In this document: one piece after another, positions 1 through 7,512 of the stretch
Layout: every line of letters begins with the position of its first letter
Numbering within the stretch: the stretch's first letter is position 1
DNA from: DATKYV01 sp035528275
GTDB lineage: Bacteria > Acidobacteriota > Terriglobia > UBA7540
Assembly: GCA_035528275.1 (NCBI GenBank)
Contig: DATKYV010000260.1
Coordinates: 1-15,552, forward strand
Direction: 5' to 3'
Length of the DNA stretch: 15,552 nucleotides
Program-made: the position numbers and the translations under genes
The notes under the pieces: model-generated
Told to the model about the DNA's origin: nothing
The model's input: only the letters and a program-made list of their open reading frames with translations
The model's database searches: none

Positions 1-1
1 C

Positions 2-1477
2 GACCTCCGCAAAGCCAAGGAAATTCTCGACACGGACCACTACAACCTGGAAAAAGTGAAGGAACGGATTCTCGACTACCTGGCGGTGCTTCAACTGAAG
101 CCCCAGCTCAAGGGGCCGATCCTTTGCTTCGTGGGACCGCCGGGCGTGGGCAAGACATCGCTAGGCAGATCCATCGCGCGGGCACTGGACCGCAAGTTTG
201 TCCGCATGTCCCTGGGCGGCATCCACGACGAAGCGGAGATCCGCGGGCATCGGCGGACTTACATCGGCGCGCTGCCGGGGCAAATCATCCAAGGCATCCG
301 GCGCGCTGAAACCCGCGACCCGATTTTCATGCTCGACGAAGTCGATAAGATCGGTCGCGATTTCCGGGGTGACCCTTCCTCGGCATTGCTCGAGGTGCTC
401 GACCCCGAGCAGAATTCTCACTTCCGCGACAACTACCTGGACGTCCAGTTCGACCTATCCAAAGTCCTGTTCATTTGCACGGCGAATATGCTCGACACAG
501 TTCCTCCGCCGCTCCTCGACCGCATGGAGGTCCTGGAGCTTCAGGGGTACACCGAAGAGGAGAAGATCGAGATTGCCTTCCGCCACCTCATTCCCAAGCA
601 GACGGATGAGCACGGCGTCAAGAGTCCGGACCAGATCGAGTTTACGCGCGATTCGCTCCGCGATCTGATCCGTCACTACACGCGGGAAGCGGGCGTCCGG
701 AATGTGGAGCGCGAAGTGGCAACGGTTTGCCGCAAGCAGGCGCGCAAGATCGCCGAGGGCTCGACCGAGAAGTTGACCGTCGTGCCGGATACCTTGACGG
801 CAATGCTAGGCGTTGCCCGCTTTCGCCTGGAGACGGAAATCGTCGAGCGTACGCGCCAGCCGGGCGTGGCGGTTGGTCTGGCCTGGACCCCCACGGGGGG
901 TGACGTGCTCTACGTGGAAGCTAACGTCATGAAGGGCGGCAAGGGCTTCACCATGACCGGTCACGTGGGTCAGGTGATGCAGGAGTCCATGCAAGCTGCG
1001 CTGGCGTGGGTTCGGGCCCACGCCGCCGACTACGGCATCGATCCGGATTTCTTTCAATCACGCGACATCCACATTCACGTGCCCGCCGGCTCCATTCCCA
1101 AGGATGGTCCCTCGGCAGGTGTGACCATGGCGACGGCTCTGGTCTCCGCCCTGACGCGCCGGCCGTTGCGCGAGCGTGTGGCTATGACCGGGGAAATCAC
1201 CCTCAGCGGCCAGGTGCTTCCCGTGGGAGGTATCAAGGAGAAAGTCCTTGCGGCCCGGCGCTCCGGCGTGCGCACCGTGTTCCTGCCCGCGGACAACGAA
1301 GCGAACGTCGGCGAAGATCTCAGCGAGGAGCTGCGGGAAGGACTGGACCTGCGCTACGTCAAGACGATCCTCGAGGTTATCGACGTGGCGCTGGAAAAAG
1401 ATCCGGTCCCCGAAAAACCCGCCAAGCCGGCCCGGGATGTGGAGTTCGCACGGACTTCTGCCGGACCGCCCAACTGA
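2..1477 (+). CDS. lon: Lon ATP-dependent protease, C-terminal part (5' end outside the window)
   Basis: Lon is a cytoplasmic AAA+ serine protease that unfolds and degrades damaged and regulatory proteins. The reading frame is already open at base 2 (codons D-L-R-K-A-K-E...), so the gene is cut by the window edge and the ATG at 56 is internal. Visible parts in order are Walker A GPPGVGKT (nt 134-157), Walker B with FMLDEVDKIG (about nt 326-355), the AAA+ lid, and the C-terminal protease domain. The catalytic serine lies in DGPSAG (codon at 1112-1114). The catalytic lysine is the second lysine of GGIKEK (codon at 1241-1243), 43 residues later, the same spacing as in E. coli Lon. The N-terminal substrate-binding domain is not in the window. 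The C-terminus carries a short Pro/Lys/Glu-rich tail after the protease fold. No clear intrinsic terminator follows. Confidence 0.97.
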   Translation, partial: DLRKAKEILDTDHYNLEKVKERILDYLAVLQLKPQLKGPILCFVGPPGVGKTSLGRSIARALDRKFVRMSLGGIHDEAEIRGHRRTYIGALPGQIIQGIRRAETRDPIFMLDEVDKIGRDFRGDPSSALLEVLDPEQNSHFRDNYLDVQFDLSKVLFICTANMLDTVPPPLLDRMEVLELQGYTEEEKIEIAFRHLIPKQTDEHGVKSPDQIEFTRDSLRDLIRHYTREAGVRNVEREVATVCRKQARKIAEGSTEKLTVVPDTLTAMLGVARFRLETEIVERTRQPGVAVGLAWTPTGGDVLYVEANVMKGGKGFTMTGHVGQVMQESMQAALAWVRAHAADYGIDPDFFQSRDIHIHVPAGSIPKDGPSAGVTMATALVSALTRRPLRERVAMTGEITLSGQVLPVGGIKEKVLAARRSGVRTVFLPADNEANVGEDLSEELREGLDLRYVKTILEVIDVALEKDPVPEKPAKPARDVEFARTSAGPPN

Positions 1478-1599
1478 TCCTGAACGAACTGGGACCTGAG
1501 AGCTTGACCTTACGCCGCAAGCTGCCCTATTGACCTTCGGGCTGGGCCAAAAATCGTTTGCCCGGTCGGAAACCCATCGTCATCCAGCCCTGAAATGCG

Positions 1600-1628
1600 T
1601 TGACAATCGTCGGCTCTGACACTATAGA
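1600..1628 (+). promoter_or_regulatory. Sigma70-type promoter for the TM2/DUF2752 genes
   Basis: A perfect -35 box TTGACA (1600-1605) is followed by exactly 17 bp and a -10-like TATAGA (1623-1628). The -10 matches the consensus at four of six positions. Transcription would start near 1635, giving a leader of about 40 nt before the ATG at 1676. The site lies in the 183-bp gap after lon, so it would separate the downstream genes from lon transcription. Identified by eye only. Confidence 0.6.
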
Positions 1629-1675
1629 TAGCCCACCTGCACCCTTCAAAAACTCGGCACATGGGGGGGAGGCCG

Positions 1676-2047
1676 ATGTATTGCCGCAGTTGTGCTCATC
1701 AAATTCCCGATCAAGCTGAATTCTGCGTATCGTGCGGCCAGCGCCCGACGCTCGGCATACGCTTCTGCAACTCCTGCGGAGCTGAAACGGTCCCGACCGC
1801 CGTCATTTGCGTGAAGTGCGGGGTCCGGCTCGTCCGGGGCGGGGAGAAGGATTGGCTCGTCGCCTTGCTCCTTTCAATCTTTCTCGGCTCTTTGGGAATT
1901 GACCGGTTCTATCTGGGTTACGTGGGTCTCGGCATCCTGAAGCTCGTAACGCTCGGCGGGTGCGGCATCTGGTGGCTTATCGACCTCATCCTGATCTCAA
2001 TGAATAAACTGCCCGATGCCCAAGGGAATCCCCTTCGGCAAAAATAG
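1676..2047 (+). CDS. Zinc-ribbon TM2-domain membrane protein
   Basis: Predicted small inner-membrane protein of 123 residues. The N-terminal half has four CxxC knuckles (C3/C6, C17/C20, C31/C34, C45/C48), consistent with two zinc-ribbon modules. The C-terminal half is a TM2 domain: a hydrophobic helix (about residues 60-76), a turn with the family-typical GIDRFYLG, then a second helix containing GGCGIWWLIDL. TM2 proteins have no single established bacterial function. The ATG at 1676 is preferred over the in-frame ATG at 1661 because a purine-rich GGGGAGG (1666-1672) lies just before it and because MYCRSC is the usual start for such zinc-ribbon proteins. The 3-nt spacing from that ribosome site is tight, so the start is not certain. 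Only three bases separate its TAG stop from the next gene, which is in the same frame, suggesting co-transcription and coupled translation. Confidence 0.85.
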   Translation: MYCRSCAHQIPDQAEFCVSCGQRPTLGIRFCNSCGAETVPTAVICVKCGVRLVRGGEKDWLVALLLSIFLGSLGIDRFYLGYVGLGILKLVTLGGCGIWWLIDLILISMNKLPDAQGNPLRQK

Positions 2048-2050
2048 GGA

Positions 2051-2392
2051 GTGGCTATCTTTACGAGCGGAATTCCCCGGCTCTTCATCATCCTGACCGC
2101 GCTGGCGGTGTTTTACTCAGTCTCGCCCGAAACGCTCACCCGGGGTCCGGACTTGTGCCTGTGGCGGAATCTCCTGGACATCTCCTCTTGTCCGGCGTGC
2201 GGCAGCACGCGGGCGCTGGCGGCGCTCTTTCACGGAAGGCTTGGGGCCGCATGGGCGTTCAATCCCAACGTGGCGGTCACAGCTCCCTGCCTCCTGGCGA
2301 TGTTGGCTATTGATATCCGGCATGCCTTGGGAAGAATTCGGACTGCGCGGGGGTCCATCCTGCATTCCTCTTCGAATCGACGGGAGTTGTAG
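2051..2392 (+). CDS. DUF2752-family membrane protein
   Basis: A 113-residue predicted membrane protein starting at GTG, three bases after the TM2 gene's stop. It shows the DUF2752 signature: SCPACGSTRA (C47, C50) followed by a short hydrophobic segment and a G-x4-AxxxNPN element (FNPN at about 70-73). Hydrophobic segments are near residues 9-22 and 76-90. The function of DUF2752 is unknown. Members are often found beside TM2-domain proteins, as here. There is no separate ribosome site with good spacing, since GGGA abuts the GTG, so translation may depend on coupling to the upstream gene. The C-terminal tail (Arg/Ser-rich) is predicted to be cytoplasmic. Confidence 0.75.
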   Translation: MAIFTSGIPRLFIILTALAVFYSVSPETLTRGPDLCLWRNLLDISSCPACGSTRALAALFHGRLGAAWAFNPNVAVTAPCLLAMLAIDIRHALGRIRTARGSILHSSSNRREL

Positions 2393-2494
2393 GTGTCAGC
2401 CGGGCTGAATTCAGGGTCCATCGGCCGCTCCCGTTCCGTTCCGCGCTGGGCTTTGTGGAAGCATCAGGGATACGTCGTCCGCTAACGGATTGGC

Positions 2495-4048
2495 ATGTCT
2501 TCTAAGCGGCAAATTCTCCGGCGCTCGATGGTGGTGGTCTTCTTCTCCCTCCTGGGCGGCCTCACCGGCATTTTGGTTGAAACCAGCATCGCCGCGAAGC
2601 TGGGGCTGTCGAGAACTTCCGACGCCTTCTATATCGCCTTCACGGTGCCTTACATCATCACCAATCTGATCTCGGCGACGGGCCAGTTCTCACTTGTCCC
2701 CTTCTTCTCGGCGCTGGAGGCGCGGCACTCCCCCGACGAGCTGTCACAGGGTTTCAGTTATGCGGTCAACATCGGTTTTCTGGGTCTCAGCGGGATTGCC
2801 GTGCTGGGAGCGCTCACCGCGCCGTGGCTGGTTCGAGGTATCGCCCCCGGCTTCACTCTGGGGCAGGTTGAGTTGGCCGCCCAGCTTAGCAAGGGCCTCT
2901 TTCTGATCATCATTCCCGCGGGAGTGGCGGAGGTATTCCGCTCCTTCCTCTTCAGCAAGCGCCGCCTGGCCCTGCCTTCTGCCGCAAGCCTGATTCGCAA
3001 CGTCACGGTGATCGCCAGCATCCTCTTCACTTTCGAGCGATACGGCGAATACAGCATTGTGATCGGTTATCTTGTCGGATACCTCGTTCAGTTTGTTATC
3101 CTCGGCGGACAGATTCTGGTTCTCTATCCCCTCCGTTATTCGTGGATTGTAGCGGGCGGCGGGGAGGCGTTTCGGAACCTGCGGGGAGCCGGCAGAGCGC
3201 AGCTTGTGTCGGCCTCGGCGTGGCAAGCCGTTACCATCGTCGAGCGGATCATCGCCTCATTCCTTCCCGCCGGCACGCTCACCGCCCTGAACTACGGTCT
3301 CAAAATCATGACCAGCCTGACGGAACTGCTCGCGGGCAGCATCGGCACCGTCACCCTGCCGGCGCTTTCCAAGGCCACGGCCCTGGAAGCGCCCAGAGAA
3401 CGGCACAAGACCTTCCACGACATTCTGGAAATCAGCCTCAGCCTCGTTTCTCCGGCGATGGTTTTCTGTCTGATGCTCGACAGCAACATCATCCGGCTGG
3501 TCTTCGAGCGCGGGAACTTCACACCCGAAGCGACGGCGTTGATGTCGGAGGTCTTCTTCTATTACAGCCTCAGCCTGGTGGTCTATTCGCTGATGAGGGT
3601 CCTGACGTTTTACCTCTTTGCCCGGAACGAGAGCGCCGTCTTCTTCCGTCTCGCGGTTTTCCAATACGGTCTCAACATCGGTTTCGATTTGCTCTACGTG
3701 GGCGTCTTGCGTATGGGAGCCATCGGCATTCCGCTTGGGCTCCTGAGCAGCTTGATTGTGGCCTGCGGACTGGCGGTTCAACGCGACTTGGCCGACCTCC
3801 GGGCCGTGCTCGATCGGTCGCTGGGCATATTCACGCTTAAAAACGTTCTGGGCTCCGCCCTGGCGGCCTTGACGGTGTGGGGATTAGGGATTTGGTTTCA
3901 GTCGCCTGCCTCGGGCTTCGGGAATTTCCTCTACCTATCGGCGCTTTGCGGCGCGGGAAGCTTGGCGTATGTCGCCGCCTTGAAAGTCTCACGCGCCAAA
4001 GGATTTTCTCTGTTCGCGGCAATCTGGAAGCGGCCGGAGGATTCGTAG
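2495..4048 (+). CDS. murJ: MurJ/MviN-family lipid-linked oligosaccharide flippase (divergent)
   Basis: A 517-residue polytopic membrane protein of the MVF family in the MOP superfamily, close to E. coli MurJ in length (511). Canonical MurJ flips lipid II across the inner membrane for peptidoglycan synthesis. Family marks are SDAFYIAF (42-49), IGTVTLPALSK (283-293) and the signature FERGNFTPEAT (337-347); long hydrophobic helices run throughout. By-eye alignment to E. coli MurJ, recalled from memory, places the essential arginines R18, R24, R52 and R270 at G22, V28, T56 and K270, while D39 is kept as D43 and D25 is replaced by E29. The family call is firm, but lipid II as the substrate is doubtful. 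A flippase for an exopolysaccharide or other undecaprenyl-linked glycan is an alternative, and the gene symbol is therefore a family label. The ATG at 2495 follows a weak ACGGA. No glycosyltransferase lies nearby in the window. Confidence 0.85.
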   Translation: MSSKRQILRRSMVVVFFSLLGGLTGILVETSIAAKLGLSRTSDAFYIAFTVPYIITNLISATGQFSLVPFFSALEARHSPDELSQGFSYAVNIGFLGLSGIAVLGALTAPWLVRGIAPGFTLGQVELAAQLSKGLFLIIIPAGVAEVFRSFLFSKRRLALPSAASLIRNVTVIASILFTFERYGEYSIVIGYLVGYLVQFVILGGQILVLYPLRYSWIVAGGGEAFRNLRGAGRAQLVSASAWQAVTIVERIIASFLPAGTLTALNYGLKIMTSLTELLAGSIGTVTLPALSKATALEAPRERHKTFHDILEISLSLVSPAMVFCLMLDSNIIRLVFERGNFTPEATALMSEVFFYYSLSLVVYSLMRVLTFYLFARNESAVFFRLAVFQYGLNIGFDLLYVGVLRMGAIGIPLGLLSSLIVACGLAVQRDLADLRAVLDRSLGIFTLKNVLGSALAALTVWGLGIWFQSPASGFGNFLYLSALCGAGSLAYVAALKVSRAKGFSLFAAIWKRPEDS

Positions 4049-4157
4049 AACCTGTCTCGCCAGTTGGAAAAACCTTCTTCGAGACGTGACAGACTCATGT
4101 CGCGAGGCGGAAGGTCCGTTCTCTTTCTCCATCGAATGGGTATTCAGCAGGGGCAGG

Positions 4158-4184
4158 GGGCGGGTGTAATTTCCGCCCGTTTTA
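4158..4184 (+). terminator. Possible intrinsic terminator after the flippase gene
   Basis: GGGCGG (4158-4163) pairs with CCGCCC (4173-4178), extendable by one G-T pair, with a loop of 7-9 nt followed by GTTTTA. The T-tract is short, so this is a weak terminator. It lies between convergent genes and overlaps the last bases of tyrS. On the opposite strand no T-run follows the stem, so it would act only on + strand transcripts. Confidence 0.4.
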
Positions 4185-5426
4185 CTTCTCAGGTGTGAAC
4201 GTCACCTTGAGGAGGCGCCGACCGACACGAAAGATCGCCACGGGATACTCCGCAGGGTTGAATTCCCAGGTCGGATCGGCCAAGCGTTGCCACTCGGGAG
4301 GGTCCGAATTCCCCGGGCTGACGGAAACCGCTCCCTCCTTGATCTTGCGCTGCGCCTCGGCGTTTGAGGAAAGGAGGTTCAGCTCCACGAGCAGCCGGAA
4401 GAGTTTTTCGGGGGAACTCAATGAATACTCGTGCGCCGGAAGGTCGGCAGGCAAAGCCTTTTCCTGGAACTGCGCCTTGAAGTCACTCTGTGCCTGATTC
4501 GCCGCCTCCTCGCCGTGGAAATCCGCGATGATCCTTCGTGCCAGACTCTTCTTGATTTCGAGTGGATGGGCGTCTCCTGAGGCAACGGATGCTTTCAGCG
4601 TAGCGACTTCCCGCGGCGGCAGGTCCGTCAATAGCTCGTAGTATCGCCACATCAACTTGTCGGAAACGGACATCAGTTTCCCGAACATTTCCCCTGGAGC
4701 CTCGTTGATACCCACGTAGTTGCCCAACGATTTCGACATCTTCTGCACGCCGTCCAGGCCCTCGAGAATGGGCATGGTCATGATGATCTGGGGTTCCTGC
4801 CCATACTCGGGCTGAATGCCGCGGCCGACAAGCAGGTTGAATTTCTGATCGGTCCCGCCTAACTCCACATCAGCCTGGAGGGCCACCGAGTCGTAGCCCT
4901 GGGCCAGGGGGTAGAGCAGTTCGTGGACGGCGATGGGTCGCTGTTCCTTCAGGCGTTTCGAGAAGTCGTCGCGCTCGAGCATCCGGGCGACGGTGTACTT
5001 GGAGCAGAGGGTGACCCAATCGCGGCCGGTAAGTTTCCCCAGCCAGCGGCTATTGAAGTCCACCACCGTTTTCTCCGGGTCGAGAATCTTGAACACCTGT
5101 TTCTTGTAAGTCTCGGCGTTGGCGGCGACTTCTTCCGGAGTCATGGGCTTGCGGGTCACGTTCTGGCCCGAAGGGTCGCCGATCATGCCCGTAAAATCGC
5201 CGATCAGAAAGATCACCGTGTGACCGAGGTCCTGAAAGTGTTTGAGCTTGCGGATGAGAACGGTGTGGCCAAGGTGGATGTCTGGTGCGGTGGGATCGAA
5301 CCCCGCCTTGACGCGCAGCGGCTTGCCAGTCTTGGCCGAGCGCTCGAGCCTGGCGCGAAGGTCTTCGGCCCGGATCGTCTCCTCGGCACCTTTGGTCAGA
5401 TAAGCGAGTTGTTCGTCCAGTGTCAT
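4182..5426 (-). CDS. tyrS: Tyrosyl-tRNA synthetase
   Basis: Class I aminoacyl-tRNA synthetase that charges tRNA-Tyr in the cytoplasm. From the ATG at 5426 it is 414 residues. It has HLGH (51-54, the HIGH motif), GDFTGMIGDPSG in the Rossmann fold, GGTDQKFNLL, the second signature KMSKS (229-233), and a C-terminal S4-type RNA-binding domain ending in RVGRRLLKV. The overall form matches the TyrZ-like group with HLGH and KMSKS. An in-frame GTG at 5444 would add six residues (V-N-T-H-R). Neither start has a convincing ribosome site, and the ATG was chosen because MTLDEQLAYL resembles usual family starts. It is the last gene of the - strand group, 90 bp downstream of purN. Confidence 0.96.
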   Translation of the reverse strand: MTLDEQLAYLTKGAEETIRAEDLRARLERSAKTGKPLRVKAGFDPTAPDIHLGHTVLIRKLKHFQDLGHTVIFLIGDFTGMIGDPSGQNVTRKPMTPEEVAANAETYKKQVFKILDPEKTVVDFNSRWLGKLTGRDWVTLCSKYTVARMLERDDFSKRLKEQRPIAVHELLYPLAQGYDSVALQADVELGGTDQKFNLLVGRGIQPEYGQEPQIIMTMPILEGLDGVQKMSKSLGNYVGINEAPGEMFGKLMSVSDKLMWRYYELLTDLPPREVATLKASVASGDAHPLEIKKSLARRIIADFHGEEAANQAQSDFKAQFQEKALPADLPAHEYSLSSPEKLFRLLVELNLLSSNAEAQRKIKEGAVSVSPGNSDPPEWQRLADPTWEFNPAEYPVAIFRVGRRLLKVTFTPEK

Positions 5427-5463
5427 CCTATGGGTGTTTACCACCGAGTGGCCTATTTCGCCA

Positions 5464-5510
5464 AGTCCCCGTGCATGCGTGCCCGCTCAGTGGGTTTCGG
5501 AAAGGGGACT
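5464..5510. repeat. Short inverted repeat between purN and tyrS
   Basis: AGTCCCC (5464-5470) and GGGGACT (5504-5510) are perfect 7-bp arms 33 bp apart, inside the 90-bp purN-tyrS gap. No T-run follows on the - strand, so terminator function is unlikely. It may fold in the mRNA or be chance. Confidence 0.3.
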
Positions 5511-5516
5511 CGCGCC

Positions 5517-6119
5517 TTATTTCTTGAGAAGCACGCGCCGCCCTTCGATGCGGATCCGGTCCTCGACCAGCAGGCAGACGGCCTCGGAATAAATTCGGTG
5601 CTCTTCTTTCAGGATTCGGGCGGCGAGGGTCTCCGGGGTGTCCTCGTCGAGGATCGGGACGACCGCCTGGCAGACGATGGGTCCGGTGTCCACGCCTTCG
5701 TCCACAATATGAACGGTGCAGCCGCTGAACTTGACGCCGTACTCGATGGCCTGCTTCTGGACCTCCAGCCCCGGAAAAGCCGGCAGCAGCGCCGGATGGA
5801 TGTTTAGAATACGCCGCGGAAACTCGCGGATGAAGTAGGGGCTAAGGATGCGCATGAAGCCCGCCAGGCAAACCAGGTCCACCCGGAATTCCTTCAACAC
5901 CGTGACCACCTCGCGGTCGAAGGCTTCGCGCTCCTTGCCCTTGGAGGGGATGAATCGCGTCGTCAGCCCCATCTTGCGCGCAGTCTCGAGACCGGGAGCT
6001 TCTTCGCGATTGCTGATGACCACGGCAATTTCGGCCGGAATTTTCCCGGCCTGAACGTTGCGGGCGATGGCTTCAAAATTCGAGCCCCGACCGGAAAGTA
6101 GAATGCCCAGTTTTTTCAT
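5517..6119 (-). CDS. purN: Phosphoribosylglycinamide formyltransferase
   Basis: PurN transfers a formyl group from 10-formyltetrahydrofolate to glycinamide ribonucleotide, the third step of IMP synthesis. The 200-residue product is of normal length. The N-terminal SGRGSNF (9-15) is the phosphate-binding loop. The catalytic residues N106 and H108 (in NIHPALLPAFPG) and D144 (in HIVDEGVDTGP) fall at the same numbers as in E. coli PurN. The usual Ser after NIHP is Ala here, a tolerated variant. The ATG at 6119 gives MKKLGILLSG, the normal start of the family, with only a weak GAG upstream. Neighbours are purM (upstream, 212-bp gap) and tyrS (downstream). Confidence 0.97.
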   Translation of the reverse strand: MKKLGILLSGRGSNFEAIARNVQAGKIPAEIAVVISNREEAPGLETARKMGLTTRFIPSKGKEREAFDREVVTVLKEFRVDLVCLAGFMRILSPYFIREFPRRILNIHPALLPAFPGLEVQKQAIEYGVKFSGCTVHIVDEGVDTGPIVCQAVVPILDEDTPETLAARILKEEHRIYSEAVCLLVEDRIRIEGRRVLLKK

Positions 6120-6231
6120 GGCTCACACTCGGAAAGGGCGCCCGCGAGGGGAATAAGAATCCATCCCGGCAAGCAGCCCGTTGGAGTCGCGAACCCGTCG
6201 GAAGGGATTCGCCGCGAGGGATTCCGGCTAC

Positions 6232-6331
6232 TGCCGTTCCAGTTATTTGGAGCTGCCTCGGTAAAGAGCGAGCTCGGCTATTCAACAGACGTTTCGGAAT
6301 ACGAGCCTTGGTCCGTTAAGTTGGAACGGCA
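6232..6331. repeat. 10-bp inverted repeat filling the purM-purN gap
   Basis: TGCCGTTCCA (6232-6241) and TGGAACGGCA (6322-6331) are perfect 10-bp arms with 80 bp between them. One arm abuts the purM stop codon. The stretch 6120-6331 holds no credible gene on either strand. The arms could pair in the purM-purN transcript, but there is no T-run and no recognised riboswitch motif. Confidence 0.4.
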
Positions 6332-7357
6332 CTAGGCTTCGACGTATTTTACACTCGGCCGGCCGCGGAGGATACGACCAACGATCCAAGACTTTTCCCG
6401 CTTCTTTTTGAGCGCTATGCAGACGCGGGCAAGATCCTTCGGAGCGACCACGAGAAGCATTCCCAGACCCATGTTAAACGTCCTCAGCATGTCGTCCTGC
6501 GGGACCTCGCCGCAGCGGGCGATGAGCTTGAAAATCGGCAGCACGGGCCACGATCTCAGACGGATCTCTGCCCCGCAGTTCCGGGGAAGAATTCGTGGCG
6601 TGTTATCCGTCAGGCCTCCGCCGGTGACGTGGACCAAGCCGCGGAGCCAGCCCTGCGCCAGCAACGGCCGAATCACCGGCCAGTAACAGCGGTGCGGGGC
6701 GAGAAGCTCATCTCCCAGCGTGCGCCCCAGTTCCGGAACGCGTTCGGAGAGCTTCATGCCCTCCTTCTCGAGAAGGACCTTACGCGCCAGCGAATAGCCG
6801 TTGGTGTGCAGGCCGAGTGACGGGAGTCCGAGAATGATGTCGCCCTTCTGAATGCGGCTGCCGTCGATGATCTTGCGGCGCCGAACCCAGCCCACAATGC
6901 ACCCGGCCAGGTCATACTCGTCGGGGGCGTAGAACCCGGGCATCTCGGCGGTCTCCCCGCCGATCAGCGAGCAGCTCGCGGCGCGGCAGGCGCTGGCTAG
7001 GCCGCTGACGATTTCTTCCACCGCGCGCGGGTCCAATTTGCCCGTGGCCAGGTAATCGAGGAAGAAGAGCGGTGCGGCCCCGTGCACGGCGATGTCGTTC
7101 ACGCAGTGATTCACGAGGTCCGCGCCCACGGTGGAGTGGCGATCGAGCGCGAAGGCGATTTTGAGCTTCGTCCCCACACCGTCCACGCTTGAAACCAGCA
7201 CGGCGTCGCGAGGCAACCCCTTCAGGGCATAAAACCCCCCGAATGCCCCCACTTCACTCAATACGTGGCGGTCAAACGTCCGCCGGGCGAGGAGTTTGAT
7301 CCGGGCTTTTGCCCGGCTGGCTGCATCGATATCGACGCCCGCGTCTTGGTAGCGCAT
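6332..7357 (-). CDS. purM: Phosphoribosylformylglycinamidine cyclo-ligase (AIR synthetase)
   Basis: PurM closes the imidazole ring using ATP, converting FGAM to AIR (fifth step of IMP synthesis). From the ATG at 7357 it is 341 residues, as usual. Motifs in order are VDGVGTK (58-64), DLVNHCVNDIAVHGA, GGETAEMPG (133-141), HTNGYS (184-189), HVTGGGLTDN (243-252) and FNMGLGM (294-300), covering both halves of the PurM/PurS-superfamily ATP-binding fold. The frame stays open 25 codons further upstream, but that part is Arg/Pro/His-rich and unlike the family. MRYQDAGVDI is the typical PurM start. It follows lepB after 155 bp, and a hairpin sits just upstream of its start. Confidence 0.97.
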   Translation of the reverse strand: MRYQDAGVDIDAASRAKARIKLLARRTFDRHVLSEVGAFGGFYALKGLPRDAVLVSSVDGVGTKLKIAFALDRHSTVGADLVNHCVNDIAVHGAAPLFFLDYLATGKLDPRAVEEIVSGLASACRAASCSLIGGETAEMPGFYAPDEYDLAGCIVGWVRRRKIIDGSRIQKGDIILGLPSLGLHTNGYSLARKVLLEKEGMKLSERVPELGRTLGDELLAPHRCYWPVIRPLLAQGWLRGLVHVTGGGLTDNTPRILPRNCGAEIRLRSWPVLPIFKLIARCGEVPQDDMLRTFNMGLGMLLVVAPKDLARVCIALKKKREKSWIVGRILRGRPSVKYVEA

Positions 7358-7376
7358 GGTGTGATGATCAGGGTGG

Positions 7377-7408
7377 CGCGGAACCTGTGAAGACTGGGCG
7401 GTTCCGCG
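7377..7408 (-). promoter_or_regulatory. Hairpin in the purM leader
   Basis: CGCGGAACC (7377-7385) and GGTTCCGCG (7400-7408) form a perfect 9-bp stem with a 14-nt loop, about 20 bp before the purM start and after the lepB stop. It lacks a T-tract on either strand. It could be an mRNA processing or stability element between lepB and purM. No protein binding site or riboswitch is recognisable. Confidence 0.35.
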
Positions 7409-7512
7409 TCCGCGAGGTCTGAAGATCCTCAACTCGGGCGAGTCGTTGCCCGTCGGCTGGCGCGCCTATTACCGGACCGCGCGGCGCAACGGCAACGAAC
7501 TACCCGCAGCGA

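Noticed and set aside
1478..1599. Terminator after lon (AGCTTG at 1501 with CAAGCT at 1518)
   Set aside because: Only a 6-bp stem with an 11-nt loop and no following T-run.
5427..5516. T-box or other tRNA-sensing leader before tyrS
   Set aside because: The gap to purN is only 90 bp, and no T-box core or terminator/antiterminator pair with a T-run is visible.
4923..5807. A 294-codon open frame antisense to tyrS and purN on the + strand
   Set aside because: It spans two real genes on the opposite strand and shows no family motif.
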